From: Asticcacaulis sp. ZE23SCel15
GTDB taxonomy: Bacteria > Pseudomonadota > Alphaproteobacteria > Caulobacterales > Caulobacteraceae
Reading direction: 5' to 3'
Assembly (NCBI RefSeq): GCF_030505395.1
Contig: NZ_CP130044.1
Span: forward strand, 2,589,001-2,653,000
Length of the DNA: 64,000 nt
Part shown: piece by piece, positions 17,370 to 26,415 of the stretch
Numbering within the stretch: the first letter of the stretch is position 1
Layout: the number at the start of each line of letters is the position of its first letter
Translations under genes and position numbers: made by a program
The notes under the pieces: model-generated
What the model was told of the DNA's origin: nothing
What the model saw: the letters and a program-made list of their open reading frames with translations, nothing else
Databases searched by the model: none

Positions 17370-18692
17370 TTATTTGTTCTCGATGGTCGCCTGATTGCGG
17401 ACATCGCGCAGATAGCGGCGGCCCAGCATCGACAGGCGCTGATTGACAAGGCGGTCTTCGATTTGTTCCCGCGTTGGGGCGTTTTCACCGGCCAGACGTT
17501 TGTCGCAGACGATCAGCACGTTCATGTTGGCATCATTGCGCATCGGGGCCGTGGTTTGGCCGACATTAAGCGGCTTTAGGGCGGCGGCATAGTCGTCACG
17601 CAGTTCGCTTAAGGGAGTTTCCCCAAGGTCGGTCACCACGACATTGCCGTCAATGGTCGTATCCGTCAGGGCACCGCAGCCTTTTTGACTGTTGCGGAAC
17701 GATTCCAAGGCTTTTTGCGCGGTCTCAACCCGTGAGGCCGGAGCGTCTGCGCCCAGCGATATGGCGGCCTGTTTCAGCGCCATAACCGAGTTGGAATTAC
17801 CGTCGGTTTTTTCACGCAGGTAATAGATATAGACTCCTTCGTCCGTGGTGATCGGCTGGGTCATCTGACCGCCACTCATGGTTTGCAGGACGGTTTCGAT
17901 CTTGGGATCGATTGTGCCGGAAATCAGCCAGCCGGCATCACCACCATTGGCGGCAGACGGGGCGTTGGAAAACTGGCGCGCCACCGATTGAAACGGGGCG
18001 GCACCGGAGGCAATCTGTTGGAACAGTTGCTGGGCACCGGCCTGGGCTTCGGTGAGCCCCCCGGCCAGATTGGGGTCGAGAAAGATTTCAGCTACCAGAT
18101 ATTGCGGTTTTTGACTGTCGGCCGTGATCTTGGCCATATAAGAATTGACCTGATCCTTACCGACGCGGGCCTTGGAATTGAAGCGGCCCCCCACCAGACG
18201 CTGCCAGCCGGTTTCGGCGCGGATCTGGCTGCGCAGGGTTTGCGGATCAACGCCTGCCCGTTGCAGTTCGGCCACCAGCTGATCGTAGCTCAGATTGCTC
18301 TGGGCCGCCATGCGGGTGATTTCTTCGGTAATTTCTTCTTCGTCAACCGTCAGTTCCCAGCGCTTGGCTTCCTGAAGCTCCAGACGTTCGTCAATCAGGC
18401 TACGCAGGGCCTGCTGCTGGAAGGCTTCGTAATTTTGTTCGTTGACCTGCACGCCTGACGTCACGATCAGCAGCAGCATCCGCTGACGCAGATCATAGGA
18501 CGAAATCAGCTCATCATTAACGATGGCGATAATGCCTTCGCGCAGGGACGGGCGCTGTGCCTGTGAGGCCGAGGCTGGTTGAGTTTGCGGGGCCTCGGAT
18601 TGCGCCATGGCGATTGAGGCCATAGCCGTCGTCATCAAGCCTGCGCTCATAGCCAGAGCAGTCGTCTTAAACATCATTTTTTTCAGGCTCAT
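17370..18692 (-). CDS. surA: Periplasmic chaperone / PPIase SurA
   Basis: Escorts unfolded outer-membrane proteins, including LptD, through the periplasm. From the Met at 18692 (MSLKKMMFKTTALAMSAG) there is a signal peptide ending AMAQ, the SurA N-terminal domain (GIIAIVNDELISSYDLRQRM), and one parvulin domain (residues ~185-285, ending GVYIYYLREK). E. coli SurA has two parvulin domains; alphaproteobacterial forms often have one. In-frame Met codons at 18749 and 18734 would lengthen the N terminus; none has a strong ribosome-binding site. Between lptD and pdxA. Confidence 0.9.
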   Translation of the reverse strand: MSLKKMMFKTTALAMSAGLMTTAMASIAMAQSEAPQTQPASASQAQRPSLREGIIAIVNDELISSYDLRQRMLLLIVTSGVQVNEQNYEAFQQQALRSLIDERLELQEAKRWELTVDEEEITEEITRMAAQSNLSYDQLVAELQRAGVDPQTLRSQIRAETGWQRLVGGRFNSKARVGKDQVNSYMAKITADSQKPQYLVAEIFLDPNLAGGLTEAQAGAQQLFQQIASGAAPFQSVARQFSNAPSAANGGDAGWLISGTIDPKIETVLQTMSGGQMTQPITTDEGVYIYYLREKTDGNSNSVMALKQAAISLGADAPASRVETAQKALESFRNSQKGCGALTDTTIDGNVVVTDLGETPLSELRDDYAAALKPLNVGQTTAPMRNDANMNVLIVCDKRLAGENAPTREQIEDRLVNQRLSMLGRRYLRDVRNQATIENK

Positions 18693-18793
18693 GATCATCA
18701 GTCGGGTTGTATTCGCACGGCAGGCAAAAGGCATGGACAGTCTTCTCATGGTGACCGATAGCGTAGTTGGTCATGAATGTGAAGCCACGGCCA

Positions 18794-21364
18794 TCAGCGA
18801 ATATCATTAAAGTCTGAACCTGATGACCCTAATATGGCAAGGTTAAGGCGCAAAGATATTCCGCTTGACGCTTTTCCATTGGTGTTGCCCAAAATCGCCG
18901 TTTCGTCGCGTTCATACACGACTTCGACCCAGGTGCAGTCGTCGCGGTAAATGGCACTGATTTCAGACCGGCGCCAGGAATTGGTCTTCAGATCACGGTT
19001 GATCCGCATCGACGCGCCCCAGTTCTTGGTGAAGAAGTGGCGGGCGTAAAGCTGAACGTCCTCGTAGCGGCTGCCTTCAAAGCCGGTGACGACGGTGTTG
19101 GTGGTGTCCCACTGCACGGCGGTGTTATCGACGATATAGCGAACCGTGGCGACGGTGTTGGGCCGGTTGACAGTAAAGCCCACTTCGCCGCGGCGGATGC
19201 CGCCGTCCTCAGAGTCCAGACGCAGCTTGGAATAGCCATAATAGCCGCCGTCGCCAGTTTTAAAGTCAGAGGTTACCACCCAGTCGGATGAGGTCTTAGC
19301 CAGACCCGACGGATCGTAAGACACTTTGACGCCCGCCGGAGAGGTCGCCGTCAAAAGATAGGTGTCTTCGACCTCATTGCGGAAGGTACGCCCGATCAGG
19401 GTTTTTAAGGTGGTGCCACTATCAAGCTGAACCTGAGCCTTTAGGCCAAGGCTGGCGCGCGCCCCGCCTTCGTAAAGGTCATAACCCGGTGACTTATTGG
19501 CCTTGAACAGGGTGGTTTCGTCATATTCAAAAACCTGACTGTCTTCGTTGGGGATCAGGCTCGACGATTTGGACTTAGGCGACACCGCCAGTTGGGCGAT
19601 CGGTGTCAGCACCACATCAAAGCCATCGAATTTGCGAATCATCGGATAGCTGAGGTCGAGACCGGCGGTCGCCAGACTGCGCGAAACATTGGCGCTGCGA
19701 CCGGCCGAATCAAGATCGTCGATGCGGTACTGATCATGGCGCGCCGACAGGAAGGGGGCGGCCTTTATGCCATGGTTGGTCACGAAATCCCGCCGCCATT
19801 CCGCCCCAAGGGTCAACCGGGCCGAATCGTAGCCGTTGGTGCCGTCGGAATCGTCAGGCGCAATCGGATCGCCAACATAGTCTTCGCGGAACAGGGCCAC
19901 GCCTGATGCGTTGAACTTGAAGCGGCCACCGGCAAACTCGTTGATCGGGTTCCACTGAGCCTCGATCACCGGGGCCACCAGCGGATAGCGCTTGTTTGAG
20001 CCCGCCACCGGTCGGTTGCTGGAGGTGCCGATGTCCTGTAACGCCGCGATGCGCAGGTTCTGGAAGGTCGCCATAGTGGCCGATACAAACGCGGTGTCGG
20101 TCTGACGGGTCAGGTTGACCTGACTGATGAGCTGACGCGATCCGGGCGTAAAGACGCCGCGATATTCGTAAACATCGCCGACCTTATAGCGTTCAAAGAA
20201 GTTGGCGCTGCCGGAATCGGACACACGCTCAGCCGTGAAGCTCCAGCGCCAGTCCGGGGTAATCTTGAAGGCGCCGTCCGCCAGAATGTAAGAGCGGTCA
20301 GTTTTTTCGCCCCACTTATTGCCGTCGTTATCGAAAAAGGCTTCGCGGGTGTAACCGGCGCGTACCGTGACATCGCCGGAATAGAACCGCCGCCGCCAGG
20401 TCGTGTTCAGCAGCGGGGCCACTTTTTCATTGAACTGAGGCGAGATAACCAGGTCCTGATAGGGCGAAATGACCCACAGATAGGGCTGCTCATAGGACAT
20501 GCCGCGCCGTTGTGACGAACCGATCTTGGGCATCAACAGGCCTGACGAGGCCTTGGCGCTGGGGTCGGCATGCCACAGGATCGGGGTGTAGAACAACGGT
20601 ACGCCGCGCATCTTAAAGATGGCGTTTTTATAGATCACGACGTTGCGTTTTTTATCCTGAATGATTTCGCCGGCTTGAAACGACCAGGTCGGGCCCTTGG
20701 TAGGTTCCCCCGGCTTTACGCAGATTTCACACGGCGTATAAAGCGCGTTATTCAGGACGTTGGTGTCTTCATCACGCCGTTCGACCCGCTCAGCAAATAT
20801 CTTGGTATTGTCGGGCTGGACCGAGGCGAAATTGGTGCCATAACCGGCGGTCAGGTCTTCGTTGACCTCCAGCGTGTCGGCATACTGGGTCGAGCCGTCC
20901 GGATTGATCATGACGGCATTGCCCTGCGCCAGGGTCTTACCCGTCGTTTTGTCGTAGCGCACCATATCGGCGCGGATAATCCGGCCATGATGGCGGACTT
21001 CTACATTGCCGCGGGCGACGATCACGTTTTCGCTTTCGGTTACCACTTCGTCGGCTTCGACATAGGCACCGTCCTGCGTCAGGCCGTCTTCGCCAACGAC
21101 ATAGCCCTCAGCCGGTGTGGTCACTGCACGCTCAGACGGCGTGCTTTTAAGTAGCGGAGAGGCTTCTGGAGTTGGTGCATTTTGAGCGTGGGCGACGCCG
21201 CCCAGTACACCCGCCGCCAGCAGCGGGCTTATGCCAACCGTGAGGAAATAAACGAATTTTTTCAGCGCGGGCTTGTGCATGTCGGACGCTAAGGCGTTAC
21301 CTTTCAGGCTGTCGGCGCGGCGCTTAAAGACGCGAAAGGCCGTGGAATTACGGATACTCGGCAT
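18794..21364 (-). CDS. lptD: LPS-assembly outer-membrane protein LptD
   Basis: Outer-membrane translocon that inserts LPS into the outer leaflet with LptE. The 856-residue frame has a signal peptide from the internal Met at 21280 (MHKPALKKFVYFLTVGIS...AHAQ), which is a better start by that criterion. The OstA/LptA-like jellyroll (residues ~75-220; ARGNVEVRHHGRIIRADMV) is followed by the large barrel. Three cysteines are visible: the pair in YTPCEIC and one near the C terminus (RDDCTW), compared with four in E. coli. It lies in one operon with lptF-lptG and surA. Confidence 0.95.
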   Translation of the reverse strand: MPSIRNSTAFRVFKRRADSLKGNALASDMHKPALKKFVYFLTVGISPLLAAGVLGGVAHAQNAPTPEASPLLKSTPSERAVTTPAEGYVVGEDGLTQDGAYVEADEVVTESENVIVARGNVEVRHHGRIIRADMVRYDKTTGKTLAQGNAVMINPDGSTQYADTLEVNEDLTAGYGTNFASVQPDNTKIFAERVERRDEDTNVLNNALYTPCEICVKPGEPTKGPTWSFQAGEIIQDKKRNVVIYKNAIFKMRGVPLFYTPILWHADPSAKASSGLLMPKIGSSQRRGMSYEQPYLWVISPYQDLVISPQFNEKVAPLLNTTWRRRFYSGDVTVRAGYTREAFFDNDGNKWGEKTDRSYILADGAFKITPDWRWSFTAERVSDSGSANFFERYKVGDVYEYRGVFTPGSRQLISQVNLTRQTDTAFVSATMATFQNLRIAALQDIGTSSNRPVAGSNKRYPLVAPVIEAQWNPINEFAGGRFKFNASGVALFREDYVGDPIAPDDSDGTNGYDSARLTLGAEWRRDFVTNHGIKAAPFLSARHDQYRIDDLDSAGRSANVSRSLATAGLDLSYPMIRKFDGFDVVLTPIAQLAVSPKSKSSSLIPNEDSQVFEYDETTLFKANKSPGYDLYEGGARASLGLKAQVQLDSGTTLKTLIGRTFRNEVEDTYLLTATSPAGVKVSYDPSGLAKTSSDWVVTSDFKTGDGGYYGYSKLRLDSEDGGIRRGEVGFTVNRPNTVATVRYIVDNTAVQWDTTNTVVTGFEGSRYEDVQLYARHFFTKNWGASMRINRDLKTNSWRRSEISAIYRDDCTWVEVVYERDETAILGNTNGKASSGISLRLNLAILGSSGSDFNDIR

Positions 21365-21440
21365 AGAGAAATATGATCAACAGGAACTTAATATTTAAAG
21401 CGCAAAGCGTGACAAGGCAATATGGCCTGATTACGGCAGC

Positions 21441-22584
21441 TTATCCGTCTTCAGTGTAAACCAGCAATGACATGGCCGCCAGAAGGGCAATAATCGGGGT
21501 CGCCCAGCCCGCCATAAACGCCGGAATGACTTCGGCCTTACCCATGGCTGAGCAAAGCTGGTTAAAGAAAAAGACCGCAAACCCAAGACTGACGCCGTAT
21601 ATCGCCAGCTTCGCCATGCCACCTAACCGCATCAGCCGCAGCGAAAACACCGCCCCCAGCGCCGACATGGCCGCAAACATCAGCGGTGTCGCCAGCAATT
21701 GATGCAGCCTCAGACGATACGACGTGGCCGAAAAGCCGGAGCGTTCAATCTCAGCAATGGTTGGCGCCAGCGACCAGAACGGCGTCGATTGGGCGGATAT
21801 ATATTTCTCAAACGCCGTCTGTGGATTCAAATTAGAATTGATCGACAGGGCATTGTAAAACAGCGCAGGTTCCCCCGCTGAGGCTTCGCGGGCGTTCTTG
21901 AGATCCCACATGCCGGGGCGGAGTATGGCCTCACGGGCATCGATGCGCTTGGTGAAGCTGGGCACGCCGGTCGAGTTCAATATTATAGACCCAGAAGGTC
22001 GCATCGATCAGGTGGCCGATGCTTTTTTGTGAGGCTGCCCGGATAACGGTCTGGGTCTTACCCTCAGTATCGCCCTGACGCAGATAGATGTCGCCTTCCT
22101 TGGCCATGGCGGTGCCTTCGATACGGGCACGCACACGCTCATAGTTATCAGACAGATAGGTCGCCAGTGGATTAAGTGCGGTGACGGTAATCACCCCGAT
22201 CATGAAGGCGGTGACCGACGCCGGGGTCACAAACCGCCAGGCTGACATACCGGCCGCCCGCATGGCGATCAGCTCTGAGCGCCGGTTCAAATTCACAAAG
22301 GCGGCCAGCGTGCCAAACAAAAAGGCGAACGGCAGGAGAACTAAGATGACATTGGGTGATTTCAGCAGCATCAGGCCCAAAATCTGAAGGCTCGATAATT
22401 CAGTTCTGACGCCGAGAGATTTTGAGATTTCCACAAAATCGATCAGGAAAATAATGCTGGAAATCACCGCCAGCGCCACACCCGCCATGATGATACAGCG
22501 CATCATGACGTAGTTTTCCAGCCGACCGCGTTTGATCGGGTTGATGTAGCGCAGCCAGTTCATGCCGGTTATGCCCGTACTCAT
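21441..22584 (-). pseudogene. lptG: LPS export permease LptG, split by a one-base frameshift
   Basis: LptG with LptF forms the membrane part of the LptB2FG ABC exporter that extracts LPS from the inner membrane. Here the coding frame is broken: 22584-21931 encodes the first membrane helices and half of the periplasmic domain up to ATFWVYNIELD, then runs into unrelated codons and stops; 22004-21441 in the +1 frame resumes homology at STGVPSFTKRIDAREA and carries the remaining helices. The switch is near 21965-21980. Joining the frames by skipping one base gives ~380 residues, the normal length. As LptG is essential, sequencing or assembly error is as likely as real loss. Its start overlaps the lptF stop (ATGA). 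Confidence 0.88.
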
Positions 22585-23732
22585 CGCGATTGGCCTCCCG
22601 ATGAAAGCGGTGACAGTTCAATCAGTTGTGTTGATGACTTAGCATCTTTGACCCGGTCGTTTTTATATATCGTTTTAGCGCACAGGAAGATCAGCGTCAG
22701 GGGTATAACGTACTGCATAAAGTTCATTCCGGCTGAGTTATTACAGGCGGCTTCGACGCCAAAACCCAGTATCCGCACCCCGGCGGCAATGGACGAGACG
22801 ATCATGATGCGCTTGGTATAGCCTGAGCGGCTGAACCGGCCACCCAAGACCCCAAGGGTCGCCAGCAGGACAAAAGCAATATTGTAGAGCGGCGAAGCTA
22901 GGCGGCTGTGACCTTCTGCAAACAGCTTTTTCCAGTTACCGCGCTCCCAGTCCATCGCCATGTTGGGATAAAACAGTTCATGCATCCAGCGGTCGGATTC
23001 TTTGTAATGCAGAAAATCATCCGAGGAGAAATAGTTCGTGATATCAAACGCATATTCTTCAAAGGTCAGATGATTTAGCACGCCTTTGTCTGAGACCTGC
23101 TGCATCGAGCCCTTACGCATGACTAGGCTTGAGGTGCCGTCTTTGCGCAGGATTCGGCCTTCTTTGGCGCTGTAGGTGCGGTCCATGCCGTCGCCGCCGG
23201 GGGTGCGGATAAAGATCTGACGCAGCAGCCCGTTCTGGTCGATGCGCTGCACATAGATGGTCAGGCCCGACTGCGTGGTCGAAAAATCACCTTCCCGGAT
23301 CAGGGATGAGGCCAGATCGGTTTTGACATTGTAAAGTTCCTGCCGCATCAGGCGCGAAGCCGCGGGCTGAATGAACAGGTTCATCGCCAGGCTCAGCATG
23401 GTAATATAGACGCCGAGGCGTAGGACCGGCGACGCGATCCGCCACAAACTCATGCCAGAGGCGTAACAGGCCACGATTTCATGCTCATTATGCAGCCGGT
23501 TGAGCGCCACCAGTGTGCCGACGAAAATCGCGATAGGGAACACCAGACTGGTAAGCTGAGGCAGGGCCAGAAAGCTGATTTTCAACAACACCCACGCGCT
23601 TTGCCCCCGCTCAACAATGACGTCGAGCTGGTTGAGGCTTTGCGACAACATAGCCACCGCCGTGAGCGCCAGAATGGCGGCGATCACAGGGAACCTCAGT
23701 TGACGGGAAATGTACCGTTCAACGGTGCGCAT
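22581..23732 (-). CDS. lptF: LPS export permease LptF
   Basis: Partner of LptG in the LPS exporter. The 383 residues from MRTVERYISRQL contain N-terminal membrane helices, the periplasmic jellyroll (residues ~125-260, QSGLTIYVQRID, LVMRKGSMQQV), and C-terminal helices (SPLYNIAFVLLATLGVLGGRFSR). A longer reading from 23840 adds 36 unlikely residues. It shares an ATGA overlap with lptG, and is the first gene of the operon. The 272-bp gap to divergent pepA should hold both promoters; no convincing hexamers were recognised. Confidence 0.93.
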   Translation of the reverse strand: MRTVERYISRQLRFPVIAAILALTAVAMLSQSLNQLDVIVERGQSAWVLLKISFLALPQLTSLVFPIAIFVGTLVALNRLHNEHEIVACYASGMSLWRIASPVLRLGVYITMLSLAMNLFIQPAASRLMRQELYNVKTDLASSLIREGDFSTTQSGLTIYVQRIDQNGLLRQIFIRTPGGDGMDRTYSAKEGRILRKDGTSSLVMRKGSMQQVSDKGVLNHLTFEEYAFDITNYFSSDDFLHYKESDRWMHELFYPNMAMDWERGNWKKLFAEGHSRLASPLYNIAFVLLATLGVLGGRFSRSGYTKRIMIVSSIAAGVRILGFGVEAACNNSAGMNFMQYVIPLTLIFLCAKTIYKNDRVKDAKSSTQLIELSPLSSGGQSR

Positions 23733-24004
23733 CGGGTGGGGATATCCGGATAAAATGTTTGATGAGACTAAAAGCTTTAAAACAGACGCTTTTTTGACGA
23801 CTTCGGACACTAATATCAAGCTGAAAACCAAAAAACGCACCCAAAACCTGAGCTTGCGTGATTATCGTCAGGTGAGGGGCATTTATGCACGAAAAAACAC
23901 TTAACCTTTGCGGGCGTTTGTGGGCATAAACCCTCACATAAGGGTGTTGGAGCGCACATACCGCGCCGTTTTACGCCCAGATTCTGGATACCGGAGTACA
24001 TATA

Positions 24005-25480
24005 ATGCACATTCAACTGGCCACCCAATATCCCGAAAACCATGCCTTGGCCGTTCTGATCGGTGATGGTGACGCTCTAAGCGCCGGGGCTGAAAAACTT
24101 AATACCATTTCGTCGGGCTATATATTGGGCAGCCTGAAAAAGCTCGGCTTCAAATCTGCCAAAGGCAAGGTGCAGATTTTAAGCGCGCTGCCGGATCAGC
24201 CCTACACGGCGCTGGCGGTACTGGCGGCGGGTGATCTGGCGGGCCTCAAGGGAACCGATGTCGAATCCGTAGCGGCCAGCCTCTATCACGCCACCAAATC
24301 GGCGGGCTTTGCGGATTTGGCGATTGATATGGGCGGGTTTCCGGCTGAGCAGGTCGCCCACGCCATGTTTGCCCTGACTCTGGCCAGTTATCGTTTCGAT
24401 AAATATTTCGGTGCCGCCAAGCTGGACAAAGCACCGTCACTTAAGTCAGTGACCCTGATCTGTGATGATGTGGCAGAAGTTGAAGCCGCTTATGCGCCGC
24501 TGAAAGCGATTGCCGATGGCGTGATCGTGGCGCGTGATCTGGTCTCAGAACCCGCTAACGTCCTTTACCCGCAATCCTACGCTGACCGTATCAAGGGTTT
24601 CGAAGCTCTGGGCCTCAAGGTTGAGGTTCTGGGTGAAGACGAGATGACAAAGCTTGGCATGTTCTCACTTTTGGGCGTGGGCTTGGGGTCGCGCAAAGAG
24701 TCAAAGCTGGTGGTCATGCAATGGCTGGGCGCTGATGATAAATCGGCGCAACCCGTAGCCTTTGTGGGCAAGGGCGTCACCTTCGATACCGGCGGCATTT
24801 CGATCAAGCCTGCCGAAGGTATGGAAGACATGAAGTGGGACATGGGCGGCTCTGCCACGGTCGTCGGCACCATGGTGGCACTTGCCGGGCGCAAGGCTAA
24901 GGTCAATGCGATTGGCGTCGTAGGGCTTGTCGAAAATATGCCTGATGGCAATGCTCAGCGCCCCGGCGATGTGGTTACCGCCATGTCCGGCACGACCATT
25001 GAGGTCATCAATACCGACGCCGAAGGCCGCCTCGTTCTGGCCGACGCGTTGTGGTACACGCAAGATCGCTTTAAGCCGCAGTTTATGATTGATCTGGCGA
25101 CTCTGACAGGGGCTATGATAATAGCCCTCGGTATGGATTATGCCGGTGTTTTCAGTAACAACGACGAACTGGCTGAACGGATTTCTGAAGCGTCGGAGTC
25201 AGTTTTGGAAAACACCTGGCGCATGCCGTTGCCAGCCCAGTACGAAAAGCAAATCGACTCCAAAATCGCCGACATTCGCAACATCGGCGGGCGTCCGGGT
25301 GGCTCGATCACGGCGGCTTTGTTCCTGCAACGCTTCGTCAATAATGTACCGTGGGCGCACCTTGATATCGCACCGACCGCCTGGACCAATGAGCAGCGTT
25401 TGCCGACCGTGCCTGAAGGTGCCACCGGCTGGGGCGTGCGCACGCTTGATGCGTTGGTCAAGGCCCATTACGAGGTTTAA
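24005..25480 (+). CDS. pepA: Leucyl aminopeptidase (M17)
   Basis: Cytosolic two-metal aminopeptidase. The 491 residues comprise the N-terminal macrodomain-like part and a C-terminal catalytic domain with the M17 motifs GKGVTFDTGGISIKP (catalytic Lys and Asp), KWDMGGSA, and the signature NTDAEGRLVLADAL. Length is typical. A GGAG lies upstream of the ATG at good spacing. holC follows 26 bp after; the pepA-holC pair is a common proteobacterial arrangement. Confidence 0.96.
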   Translation: MHIQLATQYPENHALAVLIGDGDALSAGAEKLNTISSGYILGSLKKLGFKSAKGKVQILSALPDQPYTALAVLAAGDLAGLKGTDVESVAASLYHATKSAGFADLAIDMGGFPAEQVAHAMFALTLASYRFDKYFGAAKLDKAPSLKSVTLICDDVAEVEAAYAPLKAIADGVIVARDLVSEPANVLYPQSYADRIKGFEALGLKVEVLGEDEMTKLGMFSLLGVGLGSRKESKLVVMQWLGADDKSAQPVAFVGKGVTFDTGGISIKPAEGMEDMKWDMGGSATVVGTMVALAGRKAKVNAIGVVGLVENMPDGNAQRPGDVVTAMSGTTIEVINTDAEGRLVLADALWYTQDRFKPQFMIDLATLTGAMIIALGMDYAGVFSNNDELAERISEASESVLENTWRMPLPAQYEKQIDSKIADIRNIGGRPGGSITAALFLQRFVNNVPWAHLDIAPTAWTNEQRLPTVPEGATGWGVRTLDALVKAHYEV

Positions 25481-25506
25481 GTGCTCAAGGAGCGTAGCGT
25501 TAGCAC

Positions 25507-25956
25507 ATGACAGAAATCTGGTTCTATCATCTGGAGACCACGGCGCTTAAGGCTGCGCTGCCCGATTTGCTGGAAAAAACCCTGCAACGCGGGTGGCGCG
25601 CCTATGTGCTGGGGCAGGATGATGATCTGCTGGATGAGTTGAACACGCATCTGTGGGCGTATCGCGATGAGGCGTTTCTGGGCCACGGTCTGGAAACCGC
25701 TGAGTTTGCGGATCGCCAGCCGATTTTGTTAGGTAAAACCGGCGAGCGGGCCAATGAGGCGCAGGTGCTATTTTCGGTCACACCGGGCGATCTGCCGGAC
25801 TTGACGGCCTATCAGCGCTGCCTGATTGTGTTTGAAGGTCGCGATGACGCCCATATCGGGTGGGCGCGGGCGCAGTGGAAGCAATTGAAAACGCAGAATT
25901 TTGACATGGCCTACTGGAAACAGAACGATCTGGGCCGCTGGGAGAAGATGCAATGA
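25507..25956 (+). CDS. holC: DNA polymerase III chi subunit
   Basis: Chi links the clamp loader to SSB at the replication fork. The 149 residues begin MTEIWFYHLETTALKAALPD and hold the family's central LEKTLQRGWRAYVLGQDDD and FLGHGL segments. Identification relies on this pattern, length and the conserved position after pepA. Its stop overlaps the start of the following lipoprotein gene by 4 bp (ATGA). Confidence 0.9.
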   Translation: MTEIWFYHLETTALKAALPDLLEKTLQRGWRAYVLGQDDDLLDELNTHLWAYRDEAFLGHGLETAEFADRQPILLGKTGERANEAQVLFSVTPGDLPDLTAYQRCLIVFEGRDDAHIGWARAQWKQLKTQNFDMAYWKQNDLGRWEKMQ

Positions 25957-26303
25957 CGATCAAACTTAAGCTTATCATGGCAGTGGCCGCCCTCGCTCTG
26001 GTTTCCTGCGCCAGTCCGGCGCCCGCACCAGCCCCCGTGCCCAACCAAACCATGAAACCAATCCCCAATCCGCCGGAACCTAAACCGGAGCGGCCGCGCG
26101 CTGATAATAATGATCAGTGTGGTGCCAAGCCGCTTCAGTATCTGGTCGGTAAGCCACGCACCGAAATACCGGTGCCGGTTAATCCTTCAAAGCGCCGCGT
26201 GCTGTGTTCGACCTGTGCCGCGACCATGGATTACCGTGAGGATCGTCAGACGATCACCTTCGACGTGAATACGGGCATCATCCAGTCCATAAAGTGCGGG
26301 TAA
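25953..26303 (+). CDS. Lipoprotein with I78 peptidase-inhibitor domain
   Basis: A 116-residue protein with a lipoprotein signal peptide (lipobox LVSC, Cys ~19), a proline-rich spacer of about 30 residues (APAPAPVPNQ...PEPKPERPR), and a C-terminal domain matching the I78 inhibitor family: CGAKPLQYLVGK, then TMDYREDRQTITFDVN and the ending IIQSIKCG. The family includes serine-peptidase inhibitors such as AEI of Aspergillus. The target is unknown; a membrane anchor suggests protection of the periplasm. Translationally coupled to holC. Confidence 0.8.
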   Translation: MTIKLKLIMAVAALALVSCASPAPAPAPVPNQTMKPIPNPPEPKPERPRADNNDQCGAKPLQYLVGKPRTEIPVPVNPSKRRVLCSTCAATMDYREDRQTITFDVNTGIIQSIKCG

Positions 26304-26342
26304 AACCGCCATCTTTGGCCCATTACGGCGTCGGTCTCGCTT

Positions 26343-26363
26343 GCGGGTATTTTGAATACCCGC
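26343..26363. terminator. Hairpin between convergent I78 lipoprotein and ABC-F genes
   Basis: GCGGGTATT (26343-26351) pairs with AATACCCGC (26355-26363) around a TTG loop. It lies in the 112-bp convergent gap. No T-tract follows on either side, so it may act as an mRNA 3' end rather than a classical terminator. Confidence 0.45.
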
Positions 26364-26415
26364 GGGCGCTTACCTCCTGCTACTGGACTCAAAGCTGCCG
26401 ATTTTAATTACGGGA

